From positions 1 through 43,624 of the IMG/VR virus record IMGVR_UViG_3300036826_000101: a DNA stretch of 43,624 nucleotides; one strand, given 5' to 3'. Source of the stretch: a virus. Position numbers and translations under genes: made by a program. The notes under the pieces are model-generated. The model made no database searches, had not been told where the DNA came from, and saw only the letters and a list, made by a program, of their open reading frames with translations. Position 1 is the first letter of the stretch, and the number at the start of each line of letters is the position of its first letter. Shown here in pieces: positions 16,531 through 23,665 of this stretch.

Positions 16531-16743
16531 CCAACGCCCACCCCGGCGTTCTACCCAACGAGCACACTTCGGCCACTCCTTCTGCCGCATCCAACGGGCG
16601 ATCGGGGCCGCCTCCACCACGAACCCGCCCTGCACTCGTACCCCGAAAGTGGCGTACGGCAGCGACACCCACAGCCATCCCGCGTCATGTTTCACGTGAA
16701 ACCTCGTCTCTTCGGTAAGGGGGAGGGAGGGACGAGTTACCAT
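16381..16743 (-). CDS. conserved-type small phage protein, 120 residues, 3' end antisense to a + gene
   Basis: ATG 16743 follows GAGGGAGGGGCG. The core (WVSLPYATFGVRVQGGFVVE, then PIARWMRQKEWPKCARWVER) resembles a small protein of unknown function common in actinophages, whose usual ending is near the ERRGG stretch. The last ~50 residues overlap the oppositely oriented gene 16273-16530, and their coding value is doubtful. Either the reading frame has been extended by loss of a stop, or the two genes truly overlap tail to tail by 150 bp. Confidence 0.6.
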   Translation of the reverse strand: MVTRPSLPLTEETRFHVKHDAGWLWVSLPYATFGVRVQGGFVVEAAPIARWMRQKEWPKCARWVERRGGRWLRLPVTPSDGAALGLVGGTGVRHDPFPPVQAEPDGSVEPPGEPGAEVRL

Positions 16744-16760
16744 CGCCCCTCCCTCGGCGC

Positions 16761-16868
16761 TTACTCTTTGCGGCGGAGGTAGCCGACTGCTGCGGCGACC
16801 ACCATGATGAGCAGGCACAGTCCGGCCCAGCACAGACCGATCAGCACCACCCACTGCCAGAAACTCAT
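16761..16868 (-). CDS. 35-residue single-span membrane peptide
   Basis: ATG overlaps the stop of the preceding gene (ATGA). It has one hydrophobic helix (WVVLIGLCWAGLCLLIMVVA) ending in a basic YLRRKE tail, predicting a cytoplasmic C-terminus. Such peptides can be holin- or exclusion-type proteins, but no function can be assigned. Confidence 0.6.
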   Translation of the reverse strand: MSFWQWVVLIGLCWAGLCLLIMVVAAAVGYLRRKE

Positions 16869-17050
16869 CGGTGTTCCCCGGCGTACGGCTCATACTCGAT
16901 GTAGAGGTAGCCGACGCGACCCTCATAGGCGACCGCCGACTCGGTATCGGCAGGGTCCAGCCGGTGTGTACGACACCAGGCTTCGTAGGCTTCCTCCTCC
17001 TTGCGCTGGCTGGTGACCTCCCATGGGGTCAACGTTCGTCGGTGGCTCAT
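16865..17050 (-). CDS. hypothetical protein, 61 residues
   Basis: Coupled at both ends by ATGA overlaps. N-terminal basic helix (RRTLTPWEVTSQRKEEEAYE) and an aromatic C-terminus (VGYLYIEYEPYAGEHR). No family recognised. Confidence 0.6.
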   Translation of the reverse strand: MSHRRTLTPWEVTSQRKEEEAYEAWCRTHRLDPADTESAVAYEGRVGYLYIEYEPYAGEHR

Positions 17051-17358
17051 GACGACTCCTTCGCAGACTCAGGGATGGGGCGGAGTTCCTGCCAGTCGGT
17101 GTCGGCCACATCGAGTTGGAACACGGTCGGTCCATCTGCGCCGGTCATCTTCGCCAGCACCCTCACCCGGTGGTGCAGCACCGGGGCATGGTCGACGTTG
17201 TGACCCCACAGCAGGATGGAGAGGACGTTGACCCCATCCGGGTCGAGGTTGACCTCCAACCTGGGGATGCTGGTCTGCCGGTTGAAACGGTGCCGCTTCG
17301 CCCGCTTCGCCAACTCGACCAGATCATCCCGACTGCACATGCGTATGTCTTCACTCAT
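17047..17358 (-). CDS. hypothetical protein, 103 residues
   Basis: ATG lies one base after a GGAGCAACC leader. N-terminal basic helix (RDDLVELAKRAKRHRF) followed by a beta-rich domain (PRLEVNLDPDGVNVLSILLW). ATGA overlap with the gene downstream. Function unknown. Confidence 0.65.
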   Translation of the reverse strand: MSEDIRMCSRDDLVELAKRAKRHRFNRQTSIPRLEVNLDPDGVNVLSILLWGHNVDHAPVLHHRVRVLAKMTGADGPTVFQLDVADTDWQELRPIPESAKESS

Positions 17359-17368
17359 CGGTTGCTCC

Positions 17369-17662
17369 TCATCTCAGGTCTTCCATCACTTGATCCCATT
17401 GCGAAGGCCGCCACAGTCGGTAGTAGTCACCGAGCGCACTCCCCCACACTGCCTGCTCTGTTGCTACCCGGCCCTTGTCGGACTTCAACTCCACCAGCAG
17501 CACCCGGCCGTCACGGGCCAGGATCAGGTCGGGTGCGCCCCGATGCCCTTCCAATGCGGTACGCCAGCCCTTGTCGGTACGGGCTGGCCGGTAGTGGGCC
17601 ACCAGCCAGCCGCGCAGCATGGCGTAGTCGATGACGCGGGACTTGAAGGCGTCCTCACTCAT
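17369..17662 (-). CDS. VRR-NUC domain nuclease
   Basis: 97 residues from ATG 17662. It shows the compact PD-(D/E)XK pattern of the VRR-NUC family: a GHRGAPDLILARDGRVLLVE stretch with the catalytic Asp, then Glu-x-Lys in ELKSDKG, and a C-terminal Q-x3-W helix (TEQAVWGSALG). Such stand-alone domains resolve Holliday junctions or nick branched DNA during recombination and packaging. The start overlaps the upstream gene by 8 bp. Confidence 0.8.
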   Translation of the reverse strand: MSEDAFKSRVIDYAMLRGWLVAHYRPARTDKGWRTALEGHRGAPDLILARDGRVLLVELKSDKGRVATEQAVWGSALGDYYRLWRPSQWDQVMEDLR

Positions 17663-17855
17663 CGACGTGCGGGTCCAGTCCGATTCCACGGTTCAGCATC
17701 TCCTGCAATCTGATGGTGGCTTCCAGGACGGCCATCATGGTGCCTTCCACGAAGAAGTCCTGGTCGGCACAGCCGTTCGGCTCGACCACCCTTCCTTCAT
17801 TCACCAGGTCGATCAATGGACGAGGTTCCGGTCCTGGCTTACCTGATGAGCGCAT
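17655..17855 (-). CDS. hypothetical protein, 66 residues
   Basis: I chose ATG 17855 because it lies inside the end of the preceding gene with AAGG just upstream; the open frame extends further but reads as noise. An acidic helix (FFVEGTMMAVLEATIRLQEM) is followed by DPHVDE. Function unknown. Confidence 0.6.
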   Translation of the reverse strand: MRSSGKPGPEPRPLIDLVNEGRVVEPNGCADQDFFVEGTMMAVLEATIRLQEMLNRGIGLDPHVDE

Positions 17856-18909
17856 TGACCTTATCCCGATGTAAAAGAGGTTTGTCCAAATCTCCCTTAA
17901 GGTATGGCGCGATGAGTATCTGTCGGTGAACGGTAACCTTCTCTCCGTTCTCATCGAGTTCACGGTACGGCTGGTTGCGCCAGTGCGACCGCACCACCCA
18001 ATGGTGCTGCCACTCCACATGGGTCTCCCCGTCGGACCGGGCGACATCGGCGTACCGGCGCAGGTTGATGACGGTGATCGGCTTCACCGGCACATGTGCC
18101 CTGGTCATTCGCCTGCGGGCTGGACGAGACGGTTCGTCGACCAGTCGGGATGCGATCGACTGTTGGCAGAGCCGCCACAGGCAGACGATGAACGCCGCCA
18201 TCGGGGACCGGACAATCTCTGGGTCCTTTCCCATCGCCAAGTCGTCGATCGGCTGATCGGACGACATCAGCATGGTGTAGGAGCCGTCATCGTTGTCTTC
18301 CGTCGTCCATTTCACCTGCGCATCGAACGGGAGTGGGGTCTCGAACGAGATGCCTCTGGGCAACTTGTGGTGGAGGTCCATCTCGAACACATGATTGATG
18401 GAGAGCACCGGTAGCCGATTCAGGAACTCTTGTCGGTAGTGCATTTTCGCCCACTGGTTCACCCAGTCGCTTTCGTTGTTCTTGTGGGTGAAGTGCCAGA
18501 TGCGGACCTTTCCGGAGGCGACGTGCCACATGAGGCAGTCCACCGACATTGTTTTTCGTCGAATGTCGATTTGCCGAAACGGCTCAGCCAGCCACATGAA
18601 TCCGACGTTGGAGGGCAGATCGTGTGGCAGTAGGTCTTCGTCCGGCATGGCGGGAGCGACTTCGTTGGCGAGCCGGACCATCTGCGGAGCCACGTAGAAG
18701 TTCTCGGAGTCTCGCAGTACGTCGAGCATGTAGTCGATTTCGGCGTTGGGATCGTCGGTGTTCGTGAAAGTGGGCGCCCAGACCGCTTTGAACTCAGAGT
18801 TGATCTCGGACTCCATCCAGAACCCGAACATGTCGCGGAAGAATGTCGCTGCCATGTCTTCGGCCAGCAGAGTCTTCATATGGACCACATCTTCGGCTGC
18901 TCTCGTCAT
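17839..18909 (-). CDS. conserved phage protein of unknown function, 356 residues
   Basis: ATG preceded by an excellent AGGAGGTGA site. The C-terminal region (VINLRR, then HHWVVRSHWRNQPYRELDEN and IAPYLKGDLDKPL, about 270-350) resembles a domain widespread in actinophages and actinobacterial genomes with no known activity. The gene uses more A+T-rich codons than its neighbours, which may mark recent acquisition. A regulatory or HTH-linked role has been guessed for relatives, but I see no catalytic motif. Confidence 0.7.
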   Translation of the reverse strand: MTRAAEDVVHMKTLLAEDMAATFFRDMFGFWMESEINSEFKAVWAPTFTNTDDPNAEIDYMLDVLRDSENFYVAPQMVRLANEVAPAMPDEDLLPHDLPSNVGFMWLAEPFRQIDIRRKTMSVDCLMWHVASGKVRIWHFTHKNNESDWVNQWAKMHYRQEFLNRLPVLSINHVFEMDLHHKLPRGISFETPLPFDAQVKWTTEDNDDGSYTMLMSSDQPIDDLAMGKDPEIVRSPMAAFIVCLWRLCQQSIASRLVDEPSRPARRRMTRAHVPVKPITVINLRRYADVARSDGETHVEWQHHWVVRSHWRNQPYRELDENGEKVTVHRQILIAPYLKGDLDKPLLHRDKVNALIR

Positions 18910-19271
18910 CGTTCACCTCCTCGTGTGACTGCGATTTCCCATAGATGGAACGTGGTCTGGTGCACGTTGACGTACTCGTCTCCCGGGGGCAGCAGCATCG
19001 CCATCGTCACATCGGGTGGGGCGAACAGGTAACGAGCGTCGACGATCTCGTCCCAGGTCGGATACCGCCCTGGCATCGGCCGACCGTTGGGTCCGAGCAC
19101 GTTGGTGCGGTGACTGATCGACAGATGCCAGCCTGGTGGTTCGTGGGAGAGGAACACCGACAGGTGCCCGTCGTCGGTTTCACGCTGCCACACCCGAACG
19201 CCGTCACCGACAACGGCTGCGGTCTCAGCGTTGGAGACTTCCTGCCAGCGCCGGATTCGTTGTTCAGTCAT
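18906..19271 (-). CDS. small conserved phage protein, DUF7694-like
   Basis: 121 residues from ATG 19271 (GGGAGG upstream). The conserved-looking segment is HLSISHRTN, RYPTWDEIVDARYLFAP and a YVNVHQTTFHLWEI ending, matching a small phage family of unknown function that I tentatively take as DUF7694. ATGA overlap with the next gene. The family name is from memory and unverified. Confidence 0.65.
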   Translation of the reverse strand: MTEQRIRRWQEVSNAETAAVVGDGVRVWQRETDDGHLSVFLSHEPPGWHLSISHRTNVLGPNGRPMPGRYPTWDEIVDARYLFAPPDVTMAMLLPPGDEYVNVHQTTFHLWEIAVTRGGER

Positions 19272-19434
19272 CGGTGACCTCCCACTCCTCCCACGTTCGT
19301 TTTTCATCGAGATTCCACTCCGGGTGTTCGAGCGCGGTAGACGCGACCGCCTCCGTCGCGGTGAAGATGTCCGAGCCAGCCAGGAGGAGTTGCGTTGTCA
19401 GCCACTGGCGGTAGGTGTAGGTCTGCTCAGTCAT
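19264..19434 (-). CDS. hypothetical protein, 56 residues
   Basis: Begins MTEQTYTYRQWLTTQLLLAG and ends TWEEWEVTDD. Start and stop overlap its neighbours through the same GATGACTGA junction seen at 19427-19434, a sign of compact coupled translation. No family recognised. Confidence 0.6.
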   Translation of the reverse strand: MTEQTYTYRQWLTTQLLLAGSDIFTATEAVASTALEHPEWNLDEKRTWEEWEVTDD

Positions 19435-19813
19435 CGGTGGTGACCTCCCCGCACGAGCAGCGCAGGTCGCCGGAACGAACCACCCCGCCCGCGCTCATCG
19501 GGTCCGGCAGGTACTCGACCTTCCACTCGTGGACATGTGCGTCACCCTCGATAGGTTCGGCCTCGGGCGATGCGGCCAACGGGAGAGCCAGATAGTCATG
19601 ATCCAGTAAGCCGAACACGACGGACTCGGCCCACCGGTTGTCGCCACCGCGAGATCGGAGGAAACGGTAGAGCGAATCAGCATCCAGTTCGGCGATGTTG
19701 GCGCTGGCCCAGTTGTCGCCGTCTTTGGCGCGAACATAGAAGCCGGTTGAGTTGTGCCGGTCTCGACGTGCTGGGTCCACCCGGAAGGGGGTGCCGTTCT
19801 CGGTGTCAGTCAT
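19427..19813 (-). CDS. hypothetical protein, 128 residues
   Basis: Mixed alpha/beta protein with a C-terminal CSCGE zinc-like motif (RCSCGEVTTDD). Overlaps both neighbours by 8 bp. An aromatic acidic middle (FGLLDHDYLALPLA) is present. Function unknown. Confidence 0.65.
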   Translation of the reverse strand: MTDTENGTPFRVDPARRDRHNSTGFYVRAKDGDNWASANIAELDADSLYRFLRSRGGDNRWAESVVFGLLDHDYLALPLAASPEAEPIEGDAHVHEWKVEYLPDPMSAGGVVRSGDLRCSCGEVTTDD

Positions 19814-19970
19814 CAGTGTCCTCTACGACAACGACGAACGCTTCCGGGTGTACCCCGAACGGGTCGTCAGGGTAGAGGTCGATGAAACAGTCGCATCGCC
19901 ATTCAGGGCAGCGGGTTCGGCCAGGCTCGGCATAGGGGCATTGGAAGTCGTCGGGTTGTTGTTCAGGCAT
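19806..19970 (-). CDS. small Cys-rich protein, 54 residues
   Basis: ATG 19970 is favoured over ATG 19976 because AAGGA is correctly spaced from it. Five cysteines in the first 25 residues (FQCPYAEPGRTRCPEWRCDC) suggest a zinc site. The C-terminus is acidic. Function unknown. Confidence 0.6.
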   Translation of the reverse strand: MPEQQPDDFQCPYAEPGRTRCPEWRCDCFIDLYPDDPFGVHPEAFVVVVEDTDD

Positions 19971-20301
19971 CGACATTTCCTTCGTACGGATTCTGTACTG
20001 GAACGGCTGGCCTTGGCGGTGTCGGGGAGTCGCACCAGCGGGCTGCCTCGAAGGCTGCCCCGGCTTTGTAGCCGATCTCCCACGCTTTGGCCATCGCATG
20101 TTCGAGGGTGGGGATGGCTTCCAATTCTTCGATACGTTCCAGCGCAGCATCGAACAGGTTCTCGTGGTGACCACAGCCGATCTGCCACCACCAGTTGTCG
20201 TCATGCTCGTAGGCGGTGACGAACTCCATCAACGGTGCAGTCGGTGCTTTCGGGTCATGGGCCATCGCCTCGACGGCCGGGGTCGCCGCCTGTTCAATCA
20301 T
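19963..20301 (-). CDS. hypothetical protein, 112 residues
   Basis: Has a WWWQIGCGHHENLFDAALER segment that could bind metal (Cys-His-His) and a helical C-terminal half. An internal ATG (20265) is a possible alternative start. Overlaps both neighbours. Function unknown. Confidence 0.6.
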   Translation of the reverse strand: MIEQAATPAVEAMAHDPKAPTAPLMEFVTAYEHDDNWWWQIGCGHHENLFDAALERIEELEAIPTLEHAMAKAWEIGYKAGAAFEAARWCDSPTPPRPAVPVQNPYEGNVDA

Positions 20302-20437
20302 GGCCGACCACCAGACCGACGAGGTAGCCGACGGTGAGCATGGCGACGGCGACGGCCCAGTAGCCGCCGATGGCGACCACCAGCGCAGCGGCGATCACGT
20401 AGCCGTGGTAGAGGCCCGGCCAGTCGAGCGGTCTCAT
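20294..20437 (-). CDS. 47-residue membrane protein
   Basis: MRPLDWPGLYHGYVIAAALV continues into a hydrophobic stretch ending LVGLVVGHD, long enough for one or two spans. Start shares one base with the upstream stop (TGATG). Together with the next gene it forms a tandem pair of membrane peptides. Confidence 0.6.
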   Translation of the reverse strand: MRPLDWPGLYHGYVIAAALVVAIGGYWAVAVAMLTVGYLVGLVVGHD

Positions 20438-20526
20438 CACAGGATCACCACCAGGAAGGTGGTGACTCCGGCGACAATGAGGACGAGGAGGCTGCATCCG
20501 CAGCCGCAGCAGTTGACTCCGGGCAT
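20437..20526 (-). CDS. 29-residue Cys-rich membrane peptide
   Basis: MPGVNCCGCGCSLLVLIVAG followed by VTTFLVVIL: four cysteines, then one hydrophobic helix. Start and stop share bases with both neighbours (TGATG at 20437-20439). A lipid- or metal-linked N-terminus is possible. Confidence 0.5.
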   Translation of the reverse strand: MPGVNCCGCGCSLLVLIVAGVTTFLVVIL

Positions 20527-20732
20527 CAGCGGACCCTCATTCGGCCGATCATCTTCGCTTGCGCGATCTCGATGTGCAGACGTGCCAGTGCGGTCGCGTT
20601 TGCCATTCCGTCGGCGGTGCCGAGTTGGGCACTCTCCACCAGATCGGCGAGTTCGCAGGCCCGGTCGATGTGGACGTGCGCAACCCAGGTCACACAGGAC
20701 TCGGGGGCGTCTTTCTTGACTTGCGATTTCAT
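20526..20732 (-). CDS. hypothetical protein, 68 residues
   Basis: ATG directly follows ACGGAGCAACC, with a palindrome 10 bp upstream. Helical with a basic end (ARLHIEIAQAKMIGRMRVR). It starts the coupled run of small genes reading down to 16381. Function unknown. Confidence 0.65.
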   Translation of the reverse strand: MKSQVKKDAPESCVTWVAHVHIDRACELADLVESAQLGTADGMANATALARLHIEIAQAKMIGRMRVR

Positions 20733-20742
20733 GGTTGCTCCG

Positions 20743-20755
20743 TTTACTCCGTAAA
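20743..20755. promoter_or_regulatory. TTTACKSMGTAAA palindrome supplying a stop codon
   Basis: Perfect copy, read on the - strand as TTT ACG GAG TAA. The HNH gene ends Phe-Thr-Glu-stop here, and the 3' half merges with CGGAGCAACC ahead of the next ATG. Confidence 0.87.
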
Positions 20756-21064
20756 GCGGTAGGTGCCGTCACAGCCGTGCAGTCGTGGGCCCCACGAGGT
20801 GGTGAGCGGTACCAGTTCTGGTTGTTTCGTCCACTGGCTGAGTATCCAGCCGATGGACTGGGCGGGGGTTGCGTGCACCTGTTGGTGGCAGGTGGCACAC
20901 AGCCAGACGATGTTGCAGCAGCAGTGCTGGTGCCTGTCTTGGACTCGTCGGGACCGTCGGTGGTGGGCGTGCCCGACAGGGGTGGGCACGCCGCACCGTT
21001 CGCACCGGTGGTGGGCACGGTGTCGCACCCTGGTGCGAGTCTCAGCGGGGATGTCGTTGCTCAT
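20744..21064 (-). CDS. HNH endonuclease
   Basis: 106 residues from ATG 21064. Classic HNH fold signature: CERC (about 22-25), a HAHHRRSRR first His pair, Asn in NIVWLCATC, and the final His in HQQVHATP; the two CxxC pairs bind the structural zinc. Phage HNH proteins of this size act as homing nicking enzymes or, when beside the terminase, in packaging. Here the gene is far from the terminase, so a free-standing nuclease is more likely. Its stop lies in the palindrome at 20743. Confidence 0.83.
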   Translation of the reverse strand: MSNDIPAETRTRVRHRAHHRCERCGVPTPVGHAHHRRSRRVQDRHQHCCCNIVWLCATCHQQVHATPAQSIGWILSQWTKQPELVPLTTSWGPRLHGCDGTYRFTE

Positions 21065-21248
21065 GGTCGCCGACCACCCGCAGGCGACGGGCGTCGGTCT
21101 TGGCCTTGTAGTAGCGGTTGGCATGCGGATACCCGGTCCACTGGCCAGTCTTGGTGACGCACCATTGTCCGACGGGTGCACCGCACCAGTCGCAGTAGTA
21201 GCGGAGTTCGGCTTCCTCGAATGCGGACAGGTCGGAGCGGCTCACCAT
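21042..21248 (-). CDS. small zinc-finger protein, 68 residues
   Basis: YYCDWCGAPVGQWCVTKTGQ is followed by YPHANRYYKA: CxxC-x6-C with His-x3-Arg-Tyr. This matches a zinc-binding domain common in small phage DNA-binding proteins (a Phage_zn_bind type, by memory). It overlaps the HNH gene by 23 bp. Role unknown. Confidence 0.65.
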   Translation of the reverse strand: MVSRSDLSAFEEAELRYYCDWCGAPVGQWCVTKTGQWTGYPHANRYYKAKTDARRLRVVGDHEQRHPR

Positions 21249-21739
21249 TGGCCTTCGGTGGCGAGGGCGAACGCCCGGTAGTTGCCGTAGGCGACGTTCA
21301 ACTCGATCTTGTGCTCCAGTGACAGGTTGTTGATGTCCCACTCGGCCTGCTGGGCGGCGTCGAACAGTTCTCGGCTGATCGGCCAGCAGTGTGCTCTGTG
21401 GGTGTCGCCGGGTTCTCCGGTGGGTTCGATGATCGAGTAGGCCATGCCGTACATGTAGCCGTTGTCGAGGGCGTCGATGAGCCGGGGCACCGTGTACTCG
21501 TCCCATTCCTTGGCGGTGCATCCGGCGGCTTTCTCGATGGGCTCGAACTCGGCGAGGGTGTGGCAGTGGCCGAAGATGACGAGCAGGTCGCCTGCCCCGG
21601 CGTCCCAGAACCGCACCCAGTCCGATCCCCAGGTGAGGCTCTTTTGTTCGTCGGTGAGGATGGCGTTGGCTTTGGCGGTCTGCTGTTGTTGCCAGTCGAC
21701 CAGTTCTTCGAACGAGTCGAACTCTTTGAACTCTGTCAT
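21242..21739 (-). CDS. hypothetical protein, 165 residues, first in operon
   Basis: ATG follows ACGGAGCAACC, and the open frame upstream is promoter DNA. The protein is acidic and aromatic (FEELVDWQQQQTAKANAIL, LLVIFGHCHTLAEFEPIEKA). It is the first gene downstream of the promoter gap at 21.8 kb. No family recognised. Confidence 0.7.
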   Translation of the reverse strand: MTEFKEFDSFEELVDWQQQQTAKANAILTDEQKSLTWGSDWVRFWDAGAGDLLVIFGHCHTLAEFEPIEKAAGCTAKEWDEYTVPRLIDALDNGYMYGMAYSIIEPTGEPGDTHRAHCWPISRELFDAAQQAEWDINNLSLEHKIELNVAYGNYRAFALATEGQW

Positions 21740-21751
21740 GGTTGCTCCGTC

Positions 21752-21764
21752 TTTACGCCGTAAA
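21752..21764. promoter_or_regulatory. TTTACKSMGTAAA palindrome (TTTACGCCGTAAA)
   Basis: Perfect copy in the 5' leader, 33 bases downstream of the TAAACT -10-like box and 13 bases before the ATG at 21739. Confidence 0.87.
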
Positions 21765-21797
21765 AATAGGTCTGGTTCCGATTTCCGAGATACCTCT

Positions 21798-21822
21798 AGT
21801 TTACCACACTTCATCCACTAAT
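21798..21822 (-). promoter_or_regulatory. operon promoter with shared 22-bp signature
   Basis: The - strand reads ATTAGTG-N6-GTGTGGTAA, with TAAACT (21803-21798) as candidate -10. The same 9+7 identical bases at the same spacing recur at 31769-31790. The -35 is not of sigma-70 type. The surrounding 74-bp gap has no gene. Confidence 0.5.
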
Positions 21823-21838
21823 CACACCTGCCATCCCA

Positions 21839-23119
21839 TTAGAGGGTGGCTTCGTGCATCGCCAGATCAAACCCGTGGCTGCCCCCGTCTGCCCATTCCG
21901 GCACCCACGACGGCTCCCCCAGTGTGCCCCGGCGCAGATGTGTCGGTGCGATCTTGCGTTCGTCCCGCCGGGTCGCCTGCCACTCCAACCGTTGCCATGG
22001 CGGACCCTTCCCCTTCGGCACCAGCGACACCTGATAGTCCAGCCAGCGTGCCCACCTCGACGACCCGATGGCACGGATTTCCCGCATCCCCTTCTCCCCC
22101 CACGGCGCATGATGTTCCAGCCAGATCGCCAGGTTGTGCTCTTCCCGCAGTTTGTCCAACGGCTTCTGCACCCCGAACGCCTGCTCCTCCCAGGACCGGT
22201 CCAACCCGTCGTACGCCTTGTAGATGGGAAAGATGCACAACAGGTCCGGCTCGGTCCGTTCCACCACGTTCCGCAACAGCACCCGGTCGTTCTTGTCGCC
22301 AAGATGGATGCCGGACGGTTTGTGCCAGATGTAGGACCGCAGGTTGTCGGTCGCCCACAGGCCGTCCATCTGGTCGACCTGGCGGCGGAAGTCACGCCTG
22401 GCTACCGCTGCCGGGTTCTCCAAGTCGACGAGTAGCGTCGTCATCGGCGGCACCTGTTCGGTGGCGCAGAACGGGTGCCGTCCCGCCGACAGCAGCAGCG
22501 CCACCTGTCGGGTGAACACCGATTTCCCAGCCTTCTCCGGGGCCACGATCATCAGCCGTTCCTGTCGTTCCAGCAGTCCGGGGATCACCCATTCGTAGGC
22601 GGAGTCGGTGGCTTCCATGAACGCGCCGACGCCTGACAGTCCGTCGATGGGTCGCCAGCCCGGTTCAGCATGAGCGGCTTCCATCGCCGCCATGTACACG
22701 GCTTCGACCAACTCGGTTTTCTCGTCCAGGTCACGGTCGGAGTTGACGATCTGCTGCATCTTGATGACCGCCATCGACAGGTCGTTGTGTTGTCGGGTTT
22801 CGAGGACGGCGCGGGCGTAGGAGTCGGCGAGGATGCCGATGGCGGGGTAGGTGTCGGTGAGTTTCATCAGCCTGGTGAGGGCTTCGGTTTTGCCGTATTC
22901 GATGAGCAGGGTGCGGACCCTGGTGAGCAGCAGGTCGGCGTCGGTGATCTTGGGTTCGTGTTCCATCACCCAGCAGATCGCCACCCAGATGTGCCGGTTG
23001 GTGGCGTTGACGAGGTAGTCGTCGTCGACCCACCGGACGGTTTCGTACTGGGTGGGCTGGTAGAGGACGGCGGCGCAGAGCATCGCTTCGGGCAGGTAGA
23101 GGGGTTCGGTACGTTCCAC
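21839..23119 (-). CDS. RecA-fold replicative helicase (DnaB/RepA-like)
   Basis: 426 residues. Residues 1-150 form a helical DnaB-N-like domain. A P-loop APEKAGKS lies at 193-200 and a Walker B LLVDLEN at about 229-235. A later EPDLLCIFPIYKAYDG segment and a C-terminal WLEHHAPWGEKG stretch fit the RecA/DnaB ATPase core of the RepA-like helicase group. It probably unwinds DNA at the phage origin together with the HTH initiator three genes upstream. The start is GTG 23119 after GGAGCAGCC, a variant of the common leader. Last gene of the replication operon. Confidence 0.85.
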   Translation of the reverse strand: MERTEPLYLPEAMLCAAVLYQPTQYETVRWVDDDYLVNATNRHIWVAICWVMEHEPKITDADLLLTRVRTLLIEYGKTEALTRLMKLTDTYPAIGILADSYARAVLETRQHNDLSMAVIKMQQIVNSDRDLDEKTELVEAVYMAAMEAAHAEPGWRPIDGLSGVGAFMEATDSAYEWVIPGLLERQERLMIVAPEKAGKSVFTRQVALLLSAGRHPFCATEQVPPMTTLLVDLENPAAVARRDFRRQVDQMDGLWATDNLRSYIWHKPSGIHLGDKNDRVLLRNVVERTEPDLLCIFPIYKAYDGLDRSWEEQAFGVQKPLDKLREEHNLAIWLEHHAPWGEKGMREIRAIGSSRWARWLDYQVSLVPKGKGPPWQRLEWQATRRDERKIAPTHLRRGTLGEPSWVPEWADGGSHGFDLAMHEATL

Positions 23120-23132
23120 GGCTGCTCCTGGG

Positions 23133-23145
23133 TTTACGGCGTAAA
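23133..23145. promoter_or_regulatory. TTTACKSMGTAAA palindrome (TTTACGGCGTAAA)
   Basis: Perfect copy between the 23189 gene and the helicase gene. Its TTTAC half extends the T-run of the stem-loop at 23154-23180. Confidence 0.87.
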
Positions 23146-23153
23146 AAGGGAGT

Positions 23154-23180
23154 GACCGGGCAGAGTGCGGCTGCCCGGTC
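23154..23180 (-). terminator. intrinsic terminator ahead of the helicase gene
   Basis: A 10-bp perfect stem GACCGGGCAG/CTGCCCGGTC with a 7-base loop, followed on the - strand by ACTCCCTTTTTAC. The T-run overlaps the palindrome at 23133, so a protein bound there could alter termination. Confidence 0.6.
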
Positions 23181-23188
23181 CAACGGTT

Positions 23189-23665
23189 CTACGGCTTGAC
23201 GACGATGCTGTCCACGGTGTCCTTCACCCACTGTGGCCGTGCCTGGGGTGCCAGGTCGAGCAGCACTCTGTCGATGCCGTAGCCGAGCCAGGCACCAGCA
23301 GTGACGGCGACGGAGACCAGATGCTTGCACTGGTCCTCGAACACCTTGTGTGGGGCCAGCGCCATGTGGGCACGGCACGCCTCGGCGTAGAAGTCGGCGA
23401 TGACCCGGCGGCCCCACTCATCAGCCAGTGCCTTGTCGGCGTCGAGCAGCAGGTACCACACGGTGTCTTCGCCTTTGCGGTTGGCGTAGATGGCGACACC
23501 CATCTGACGCAGCCAGCGTGCGGCGGACTGTCGAAGGACACCGGAGCCACCCGGCATCATGTAGGCGTACACGCCTTCGGCTTTGGTGGCGGCGTTCGCC
23601 AACTTTTCCAACATCTGTCGGGCATGGTCGCGGACTTGCGGTCCGGCGTTGACTTTCACCTTCAT
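23189..23665 (-). CDS. hypothetical protein, 158 residues, replication operon
   Basis: Starts with ATGA overlap to the gene upstream. N-terminal helical segment (VRDHARQMLEKLANAATKAE) and a middle part with WYLLLDADKALADEWGRRVI. It lies between the helicase and the gene at 23662. No family recognised; a replication accessory role is inferred only from position. Confidence 0.65.
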   Translation of the reverse strand: MKVKVNAGPQVRDHARQMLEKLANAATKAEGVYAYMMPGGSGVLRQSAARWLRQMGVAIYANRKGEDTVWYLLLDADKALADEWGRRVIADFYAEACRAHMALAPHKVFEDQCKHLVSVAVTAGAWLGYGIDRVLLDLAPQARPQWVKDTVDSIVVKP

